This document shows positions 11,440-15,901 of a stretch of 15,901 nt of DNA, in pieces. Origin of the DNA: Acropora yongei (Eukaryota; Cnidaria; Anthozoa; Scleractinia; Acroporidae). The position numbers were made by a program, and so were the translations under genes. The notes under the pieces were generated by a model. It was not told the origin of the DNA. It saw only the letters and a list, made by a program, of their open reading frames with translations, and did no database searches. Positions within the stretch are counted from its first letter, which is position 1, and each line of letters starts with the position of its first letter. Where the stretch lies: positions 1,579,666 to 1,595,566 of the forward strand of contig BLFN01000740.1 in the NCBI GenBank assembly GCA_014634225.1, read 5' to 3'.

Positions 11440-13575
11440 TCAGCCTGACTTCCCATTGTATCAAACACAGCTACTTCAGTCGACCAAGCAGTGCAGATAA
11501 TGAACTTGTTATTTAGAAAACAATTTTGAATTAGTCGCACATTTTTAAATCAATTGGAATTTCTTTTATTACTTAGCATTACATGTATATAACACCATTA
11601 TTAGTTTTAACTGTCACCTGAAAGTGTTTCTGAACACTGCCATGCACAACTCCAAACTTGCCCTTTTTAGTGAATGGAACATTGTCTCCAATCCAGTGAA
11701 CATATACAAATTTCACGGTTTTCTCCACATAACTATCCACCAACTCTTCCAGACGAACTGTTCAAAGAAAAACACATAACGACTTTCAATTTTCTTGTCC
11801 CAAAACCCAAAAAAGTTAAATTTCAGGCTCCGAGGGATAATAACATGAAATAATTATTGTCATATGACCATAGTTTTCTGGCCCTGCTCATGTACCAGTC
11901 TTCTACAACTCCATAGCAATAAGAGGTTAAGAGCCTTCAATCCATGGGTCAGGAGTTATCCTTTGGAACTTACATTCAGAGTTCAACGGAATCATGTGGC
12001 CCACTAAGTCTTTCCTACCTAATGCATACATCACTTCGGAATCTTCCAAATGACTTGCCATTTCATTGGCCCCACTATTTCCTTTAGCTTTACAGTAAAT
12101 AATGTTTGGGTTTCCTTCCCAATGTGCAGCCAGCATCCTGCAAAATAGACATTCCAGTCTGATAAGTATCTTCTGAAGCAATAACCAAACCAAAAAGACA
12201 TCAAATATGGTCCAATTAATAACAACAATAATAATAATATCATTATTATAGCTGCTTTATTCTATAAAACTATTGCATGTTGAGGTTAAGATGATTAAAA
12301 ATTAAATTCATTAAAGTCTTGCACCATAACAGAATGTTTTGTATGATAACTTTATTTATTAACTTATTTATTTAATAATGCTATTAAGTTAAAAATAATA
12401 TACTGTAAATGTGATATTGCATGACAACAGATTCACTCTACCTGAAACTTGGCTGTGATTGTTATGAAATTAGTTTTATTTATTTGCAGAAATAAATAAA
12501 GTTAATGTCAGAAAAAAAAAACATATATAAATAATTTAATTTGAGGCTGTGGCTCAGGAGACTTGGAAACTAGTTTCAATGCTTCAACACTTTGGCTTAA
12601 AGGTCTCTGTCTCAGACCATTCCACAAAAGCTATGGCTAGATTCGTGGGTCTTAATGGCTATTTTTTTAAAGATTGAGTCAACAAAACAAAAGTTAGTTT
12701 TTGTGTGATAACCTATACTTTTTAGTATAGTTTTAAGTTAATAATATTAAACAGATTCCATGTAGTTGTGCATCTGTTAAATAATAGCTGACAGATGACA
12801 TCAAAATGTGGTAAGGACAAAAACTTGGCAAACAAGCCATTTGGTGACTGTGTTATTGATGTCCTTATCACATTTTGCCCTTTTCTGTGATCTATTACTC
12901 AAAAGACCCCAAGCAACATGGAATCTACTTGCTTTATACAATAAAGAAGTGAAAATGTTAACTGGGACTTCATTTCTGCATCTCTCCTCCAACAGATCAT
13001 CAATAGCAACCAATCCAAATATGTATAGCATTTAGCTTAATGTATAAAGCAATTTGTGTGATATCTTCAAAAACTCAGCATGGTTAGGCAAAATATCATC
13101 CCAAGTATGACAAAACGGTTCCTTTTAGGATGTATACCATGTAAGTGGATTGGGAGGAGGAACTTCTACACTGTACATTGACACAGCACACTTTCTCATT
13201 TGGTTATTCAAAAGATTTTTTTCCCGAAGTCAACACGCACAAAAGAAAAGCACCAATAACAATGATGCCACGTACAGTCTTCTATATCCTACCATAATAA
13301 TAATAATTTATAAAGCCATGTCCACAGATTTACAAGCAATTTACTGTAATTTTATTTATCAACGATCACACTGAACAATGAACATTTTAGGAAGAAGTGA
13401 AAGCATCATCTTTCAAACTTTCTGAAAACATTTGATTAAGTACACAAATTCGTGTGGAATTTGTGTTAAATTCCTTCGAGTAAAGTTACCAATTTGTGGA
13501 TGATTCATCGCATCTAACATCCAACAAGGCATCCTTGAATGAACCTTCATCTTTAACTTCGACATTCGTGGACAT
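5278..13575 (-). CDS. Tandem coactosin-like ADF-H domain protein (10 coding exons, exon 7 mostly in the N gap)
   Basis: Coding exons in transcript order are 13575-13490, 12137-12019, 11757-11618, 10683-10604, 9933-9885, 9609-9534, [gap]-7722, 7348-7219, 6734-6609 and 5382-5278. All visible introns are GT-AG and every phase joins correctly. About 305 residues are visible; with exon 7 the protein would be roughly 330-340. Domain 1 (about residues 8-141) and domain 2 (the last 120 or so) both match the ADF-H fold in its coactosin/drebrin-like form: a Trp early in the domain, a Gly-rich turn before 'EVMYAL' or 'IVAYALLRV', then 'KFVYVHWIGDNV' or 'KFVFITWVGEHV'. In human coactosin-like protein the Lys of the KFxxxxW stretch (Lys75) is reported to matter for F-actin binding; both domains keep it. 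Domain 2 also keeps the coactosin Arg-Ala-Lys that follows. A Ser/Thr/Lys-rich linker joins them. No signal peptide or membrane segment is seen, so it is probably cytosolic and actin-binding (inference). Ordinary coactosin has one domain; I do not know a gene symbol for this two-domain form. Confidence 0.9.
5797..6239. mobile_element. MITE with terminal inverted repeats and 4-bp target duplication (443 bp)
   Basis: The ends are exact inverted copies: CAGGGAGTTTAA at 5797-5808 and TTAAACTCCCTG at 6228-6239. Both are flanked by ATAA (5793-5796 and 6240-6243), consistent with a 4-bp target-site duplication. Just inside each end are related cgacg/cagc-rich stretches. There is no coding capacity, so movement would need a transposase from elsewhere. 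It sits in intron 9 of the ADF-H gene and contains a second hairpin (5981-6078). Confidence 0.7.
5981..6078. repeat. Nested hairpin inside the MITE, 42-base arms
   Basis: Arms 5981-6022 (tagtctccttc...tgcaacgct) and 6037-6078 (agcgttgcgtgac...ggagacta) are reverse complements at about 36 of 42 positions, with a 14-base loop. It resembles a fold-back repeat common in coral sequence, and may be a later insertion into the surrounding MITE. Confidence 0.7.
6609..6734 (-). CDS. ADF-H gene coding exon 9 (domain 2 actin-binding stretch)
   Basis: A run of T's ending ggtag precedes CAAGAT, and the exon ends TTCTAT|GTATCC. It encodes 42 residues: QDKVDGIATI, then KFVFITWVGEHV, then KPMARAKISTHKSTIEKTFY. 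The Arg-Ala-Lys after the WVGE stretch matches single-domain coactosins better than domain 1 does. Phase 0 at both ends. The donor is weaker than the others (AT|GTATCC), but the phase and the match across it are right. Confidence 0.9.
7055..7135 (-). mobile_element. Fragment resembling a Penelope-like element flank
   Basis: The minus strand reads 'ggctaatgctcgaaacgtcag', some bases, then 'catggtggtcaactta'. This resembles the non-coding end that I remember beside Penelope-like reverse transcriptase genes in cnidarians (gctaacgctcgaaacgtcag ... acggtggtc). No reverse transcriptase is present here. The assignment is from memory and needs a repeat library to confirm. Confidence 0.35.
7219..7348 (-). 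CDS. ADF-H gene coding exon 8 (domain 2 core)
   Basis: The acceptor is ctaccattctag|GTGTG and the donor is AGAGTG|GTATGA. After completing the Trp codon it encodes CVGSYAEKNPKKPIMLIGKG and then ANGLSGILSLLEDDIVAYALLRV. It aligns with exon 2, but the 3' boundary lies eight bases further along in the domain alignment and in phase 0 rather than phase 1. Confidence 0.88.
7722..7730 (-). CDS. ADF-H gene coding exon 7, last three codons visible (rest in N gap)
   Basis: Directly beside the N run the minus strand reads TAC ATT TG|GTAACA, giving Tyr-Ile-Trp with the Trp codon split TG|G at a donor. This is the same split Trp (phase 2) that ends exon 1, and exon 8 begins with the needed G. The rest of the exon, probably 70-90 bases encoding the first helix of domain 2 by analogy with exon 1, must lie in the unsequenced gap. 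The coordinates here cover only the visible end. Confidence 0.75.
7731..8401. other. Assembly gap (671 N's)
   Basis: Unsequenced bases. It hides most of coding exon 7 of the ADF-H gene and the 3' part of intron 6. Open frames that cross it are artefacts. It lies 28 bases from a strong fold-back element, which may have caused the gap. Confidence 0.98.
8429..8577. mobile_element. Long fold-back (MITE-like) element, about 68-base arms
   Basis: Arms 8429-8497 and 8511-8577 are near-exact reverse complements. They share attgaccaagc at the tips, gtcaagatggctgg and gttctctttttgcgttttta in the middle, and ggacc beside the 13-base loop. The left arm is slightly longer near ctagttcg. No gene is inside. 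This is a type of sequence I recognise as recurrent in coral DNA. Confidence 0.8.
9212..9305 (-). repeat. Diverged partial copy of the 10046-10380 SINE
   Basis: It shares with the copy at 10046-10380 the block 'cagttattttaagaccctga.tgtt', preceded in both by aaaggcagca. The tRNA-like head is decayed. It is in the same orientation, in intron 6 of the ADF-H gene. Confidence 0.6.
9355..9445 (-). repeat. Second tRNA-derived repeat family, fragment
   Basis: The minus strand reads gagagctagcacacacctcc, caccaatgtgtc, then a decayed B-box-like ttaaattcctggactcag. It resembles a tRNA-headed repeat seen in coral sequence. It lies less than 100 bases downstream of exon 6. Confidence 0.4.
9534..9609 (-). 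CDS. ADF-H gene coding exon 6 (linker)
   Basis: The acceptor is ttgtttcag|GATCG and the donor is the strong GATTCTG|GTATGT. It encodes DRGFTSSSNVIKTGKAAASL then QTPDS, a Ser/Thr/Ala/Lys-rich stretch that looks flexible, between the two ADF-H domains. It leaves in phase 1, so exon 7 must begin with two bases completing a Gly codon. Confidence 0.8.
9885..9933 (-). CDS. ADF-H gene coding exon 5 (linker, 49 bases)
   Basis: A short exon between attttag|TGGG and AGACAG|GTTAGT. After completing a Ser codon it encodes GRTNKVLEVTAASRRQ. Its phases (2 in, 0 out) fit exons 4 and 6 exactly, the main support for so small an exon. It forms the end of domain 1 and the start of the inter-domain linker. Confidence 0.8.
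10046..10380 (-). mobile_element. tRNA-derived SINE, apparently full length
   Basis: On the minus strand the head reads tRNA-like: an A-box-like TGGCTTAGTTGG (10371-10360), then about 35 bases later a B-box-like region with GTTTGACTC (10326-10318). A body of about 250 bases follows and ends in an AT-rich tail of repeated AAATCAAATT. Such elements are transcribed by RNA polymerase III and copied by a partner LINE. It lies in intron 4 of the ADF-H gene in the same orientation as the gene. Confidence 0.7.
10604..10683 (-). CDS. ADF-H gene coding exon 4 (domain 1 C-terminal helix)
   Basis: The acceptor is gtttatctcag|CCCAGC and the donor is CAAAG|GTGATA. It encodes PSHSVIETSQKTELSEEEMT and then KLLADQ, equivalent to the last strand and C-terminal helix of coactosin. 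A second AG five bases further in would shift the frame into a stop, so the outer AG is the one used. The exon leaves in phase 2. Confidence 0.88.
11022..11046. repeat. AAT microsatellite
   Basis: A run of about seven ataata-type repeats in intron 3, beside a repeat block. Shorter runs of the same type occur near 12222-12240 and 13295-13308. Confidence 0.8.
11068..11260. repeat. Probable interspersed repeat (ggaggaaaccgaagtgcccgg block)
   Basis: It includes ctcctgcatccgatcgaattgg-like text and 'gaggaaaccgaagtgcccgg' followed by aggaaaccct. This combination I recognise as part of dispersed cnidarian repeats. It lies in intron 3 with no coding sense. Family not assigned. Confidence 0.4.
11618..11757 (-). 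CDS. ADF-H gene coding exon 3 (domain 1 actin-binding stretch)
   Basis: The acceptor is tttctttgaacag|TTCG and the donor is TTTCAG|GTGACA. It encodes RLEELVDSYVEKTV, then KFVYVHWIGDNV, then FTKKGKFGVVHGSVQKHFQ. The KF....WIG signature is the most diagnostic part of coactosin-like ADF-H domains. The following position has Lys-Lys-Gly-Lys where coactosin has Arg-Ala-Lys. The exon leaves in phase 0. Confidence 0.93.
12019..12137 (-). CDS. ADF-H gene coding exon 2 (domain 1 core)
   Basis: The acceptor is tctattttgcag|GATG and the donor is TTAG|GTAGGA. The exon encodes 39 residues from MLAAHWEGNP through a Gly/Asn turn to EDSEVMYAL, the central sheet and turn of an ADF-H domain. It enters in phase 2 and leaves in phase 1. 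Reading on past the donor gives GRKDLVG and loses the family match, while joining to exon 3 restores it as YAL-V-RLEEL. Confidence 0.9.
12800..13040. repeat. Possible interspersed repeat in intron 1
   Basis: Both strands stay open for about 75 codons here, and the text (for example cttcatttctgcatctctcc, ccaacagatcatcaatagca) resembles sequence I recall as recurrent in coral genomes. It has no ADF-H similarity and is not needed by the gene model, so it is marked as a repeat rather than an exon. Confidence 0.35.
13490..13575 (-). CDS. ADF-H gene coding exon 1 (start codon, domain 1 N-terminus)
   Basis: The exon encodes residues 1-28, beginning MSTNVEVKDEG and ending DESSTN, plus the TG of a Trp codon completed by the next exon (phase 2). 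It ends AATTG|GTAACT. The text matches the first helix of ADF-H domains, with the usual 'DVR.D' followed by a Trp. An in-frame TAG lies four codons upstream of this ATG, and it is also the likely 3' splice site of the 5' UTR intron, so the ATG is well supported as the start. Confidence 0.85.
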
Positions 13576-13804
13576 ATTTGCAATCTAGAACGATAACATT
13601 AAGAGCAGATGTCTTACAATGCATGTCAACGTACCATATTGAAGTTCTTTCAATAAAAATTAGGGAGTACAGTGAAACATTGGCATACACCGCGTACGCG
13701 CTGATTTTACTCTTCAATAAAGTGATAATTGGTGCAAATAAGATTTTTCAGGGATATCATATAAAGACAAAAAAACCTTGAAGAAAGCTATACAATTCTC
13801 TTAC

Positions 13805-13960
13805 CTATATCTTTTATTCACTGGAATTGTTAATGACAAAATGAAGAGCACACCTCTCACAGGAAACAGTTAAGTATGGAAGAGAGGAATCTGGGACTGA
13901 TAAAGCCACAATGCGGAACTGACACTCCTCTTTGCGTATTTAGGTAGTCACGCATTCCAC
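13805..13960 (-). other. Probable 5' UTR exon of the ADF-H gene (upstream limit unknown)
   Basis: A strong donor, ATATAG|GTAAGAG, lies at 13805/13804, and a matching acceptor, atcgttctag|ATTGCAAAT, lies nine bases before the start codon, giving a 220-base 5' UTR intron (13804-13585). The exon is non-coding and its upper end is set only roughly, because the transcription start cannot be read from sequence. Confidence 0.45.
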
Positions 13961-14110
13961 CGGAAAAGATTTGCATTTCTCACCATTTATTTTGCTGCAT
14001 AATTTTAAAGGGATCTTTTCTTAGATTTAGCACCAATTGTGAATTTCTGCATTTTAGGCAACTTCAAATTCGCTCGTCGTCCAGCCTCTCTCGATAAATA
14101 AAGCACGATA
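13940..14110 (-). promoter_or_regulatory. Candidate promoter region of the ADF-H gene
   Basis: This lies just upstream of the inferred 5' UTR exon. On the minus strand it holds a perfect octamer ATGCAAAT (in the complement, gatttgcatttc near 13968) followed closely by TTCCGG. No clear TATA box was assigned. This is inference from position and motifs only. Confidence 0.25.
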
Positions 14111-14539
14111 AGCGAACAGCACATGTCGTCGAGCCGAATAGCTCACACAAAGACACAATTGTAATCTGCCAACCGCCCTCACATAAAGACAGCCTTCTAA
14201 TTTTCTGAACTGTTTTTTTCTGCAAGTGTGTTCTGAAAGAACTCTTCCACCTACGCCCCCACCCTACCCCTTGTTCGTTCGCCTCACGGGGTAATATGCC
14301 TCCTCACCAATTGCCGCTCATGCTTTCCAGCTCACTAAAACAACTATTTCAGTATGGATAGTGACTGGTGACGGGTACTGACTGTTTGTGTCGCTGCAGC
14401 ACATGGCCTAAGGCCTGGCTCGAAAAGAGCCGTGAGGTTTAACTTCCATATTCTCTGTGGTCGAAAACTTTTGCTACCCCTGTTTCGTTATTCATTTTTG
14501 CTTGCCGAGTAAGAATAAAACAAAAAACTCCGTACTTCA

Positions 14540-15230
14540 AACCCTAAATTCTTAATGAGATAGGTTTATTCAATAGTAAAAATACAATTTTAAGTAATCC
14601 AATGGTGTAATACAACGAAATAAAGTTAAATAAGTTGGAAACCTAGACCCATTACACTGATTTCCGAAAACATGGGAGCAAAAACAACATGACATGCAAA
14701 ACAACTCAGTCAGTAAATCTGATCACCCGCATGCTTTCGTTCACTAAATTAGATTTTCGTTTCTGTTCGCTGGATGAAATAAAGCGACAAGCTCCCTCAT
14801 TCAACTAAAAGGCTTGGTTTAATGAGATAAGTTTAAGTCTCTATTTCAGTCCTTTTAATAGTTTGAAAAAGACGCAATGCGCCTAAATGAGCCCAACATA
14901 ATGCCCAAATACAATATGAAAATATAAATAAACTAGAAACCTAAGTGCATATATTTAATGGACCTTAAAAGAATATTCTTAAGTAATATAACCTAAGAAA
15001 AAACGTCGCCAAAAATTATAGAGTAATAATATACTGATTAACGAAAACGGACATACGCTTATCTATCGGCCAAATTCGAGTTAAATTCTGAAAGAAAGTA
15101 AAATGGCAAAGCTAACCCTGACCCTTATTCTTAATGAGATCGATAAAAGTTAAACTTTTACATTATTTCATACTTAATAAAGTATGAGGCAATAGGAAAC
15201 GCATTAAAACTCTAGATAAATTGGAACTTC
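14540..15230. repeat. Three diverged tandem repeat units
   Basis: The phrase cttaatgagat (or tttaatgagat) recurs near 14551, 14819 and 15130, each time followed about 85-115 bases later by a related block (ttggaaacctag at 14635, ctagaaacctaag at 14933, ttggaacttcg at 15221). Units 1 and 2 also share 'actgatt..cgaaaac'. The sequence before units 1 and 3 is nearly identical (accctaaattcttaatgagat, acccttattcttaatgagat). Unit length is about 270-310 bases. Divergence is high, so this is an old tandem duplication downstream of the TRAF-like gene. Confidence 0.45.
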
Positions 15231-15335
15231 GTTTCGCACTTTACCACCCTAAGTCGCGATCAGCTGAGGCAGCGCAAACTTACTACAGCAGTTCAAGGAC
15301 AGAACGCTGATCAGCAGACATGTTCAGAAATTCTT

Positions 15336-15341
15336 TTTATT
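15336..15341 (-). terminator. Poly(A) signal AATAAA for the TRAF-like gene
   Basis: An exact AATAAA on the minus strand about 140 bases after the TRAF-like stop codon, in AT-rich DNA. A normal distance for a short 3' UTR. Confidence 0.45.
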
Positions 15342-15482
15342 TGATGATTTTGCCAGTGGAAAGATCGTTTCTTTTTTGACTTGAGATTCCTGTTTTCATT
15401 ATTTAGTCATCCTTTATCATGACAGTAGCATTTTAAATCGAAGGTCTTCAGTGGGTACATACGAATCCGAACTTCGGTAGTA

Positions 15483-15901
15483 CTACAAATCGGTGGTGTC
15501 GACTATAACTTTCAGGAACATAACATCGTCTTTAACATAGGCGTGGTTGTTGAGCTCGGATAAAGAACAAAAGGCCGGGCAGCCACTGGGAATGTTAGTT
15601 TCTCTTCGTGGTCTCTGGAAGGATGAGCTGTTTGGATCAGGTCTGAAGGCATCAATTACGTGTTCCACGTTGTCGTGATCCAACAGCATGAAGGTCACCT
15701 TCTGTCTGAATGGCCAGCGGAGTATCGCGTCATATTCGCCGCGCATGACAGCAAAGAACAAAGAAATGTGTGTACCCTTACCCATTCCGTCGCCATTCAA
15801 ATAGATACGTGCGCACAGTTTGTATCCATGGAAACTGGTATAAAAGCAGGGGCTGAAGAATGACGTTTGTCTTCCCGATGTAGCATCTTGTCGTTTGAGA
15901 G
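15483..15901 (-). CDS. TRAF family protein, C-terminal MATH (TRAF-C) domain, last exon, partial
   Basis: An uninterrupted frame runs from the window edge to TAG at 15485-15483, giving 138 residues with no intron. The text is a clear TRAF-C/MATH domain, closest by eye to TRAF3: FYTSFHGYKLCARIYLNGDG, then MGKGTHISLFF, MRGEYDAILRWPFRQKVT, DAFRPDPNSSSFQRP, SGCP and a final DVMFLKVIVDTTDL. TRAF-C domains trimerise and bind short motifs in the tails of TNF-receptor-like and Toll/IL-1 pathway receptors; N-terminal RING and zinc-finger regions would lie beyond the window. The reading frame passes straight through the TTG at 15800, which is an internal Leu codon. Cnidarians often carry many TRAF-like genes, so the paralogue is not named. 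A complete zinc-finger-less TRAF-like gene is also possible; only upstream sequence can tell. Confidence 0.92.
   Translation of the reverse strand, partial: LKRQDATSGRQTSFFSPCFYTSFHGYKLCARIYLNGDGMGKGTHISLFFAVMRGEYDAILRWPFRQKVTFMLLDHDNVEHVIDAFRPDPNSSSFQRPRRETNIPSGCPAFCSLSELNNHAYVKDDVMFLKVIVDTTDL

Noticed and set aside
11280..11540. Opposed open frames of 72 and 86 codons on both strands
   Set aside because: They lie in intron 3 beside repeat sequence, without ADF-H similarity or matching splice phases.
14431..14446. ggctcgaaaagagcc stem-loop resembling a histone mRNA 3' end
   Set aside because: The stem is one pair short, with a five-base loop, and no histone frame lies upstream on either strand.
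15660..15863. 67-codon plus-strand frame
   Set aside because: Antisense shadow of the TRAF-C exon.

Overview
This is a window of animal nuclear DNA, most likely from a hexacorallian cnidarian such as a stony coral. It is AT-rich, the genes are split by GT-AG introns, and the introns and flanks hold tRNA-derived SINEs and many short inverted-repeat (MITE or fold-back) elements of a kind I associate with coral genomes. The coral assignment rests on remembered resemblance of these repeats and on the genes, not on a search. There are no bacterial operons, CRISPR arrays or rRNA genes.

The main content is one gene on the minus strand, reconstructed exon by exon from splice sites, reading phase and homology (coding span 13575 down to 5278). 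It encodes a protein with two tandem coactosin-like ADF-H (actin-depolymerising factor homology) domains joined by a short linker. Nine coding exons are visible completely. The tenth (exon 7, the start of the second domain) is almost wholly inside the 671-base N gap at 7731-8401, with only its last three codons showing. A probable 5' UTR exon lies just upstream, ending at 13805, and a poly(A) signal lies at 5091-5096. The two halves share exon boundaries and phases at two equivalent places, so the protein probably arose by internal duplication of a block of exons.

At the right edge (15483-15901, minus strand) is the last exon of a TRAF family gene. It carries most of a TRAF-C/MATH domain very like that of TRAF3, and the gene continues beyond the window. 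Between it and the ADF-H gene lie about 1.5 kb of AT-rich DNA, including three diverged tandem repeat units (about 14540-15230). The two genes point the same way but need not be functionally linked: TRAF proteins are receptor signalling adaptors, and coactosin-like proteins bind F-actin.

The left third (1-5090) is gene-poor. It holds a hairpin at the extreme left end, a fold-back element at 2479-2681, two perfect CRE palindromes near 1.4-1.75 kb, and one weak candidate first exon at 1504-1544. The introns of the ADF-H gene hold a 443-bp MITE with a 4-bp target duplication and a nested hairpin (5797-6239), a second long fold-back beside the N gap (8429-8577), a fragment resembling a Penelope-like element flank (about 7055-7135), and at least three SINE-like pieces.
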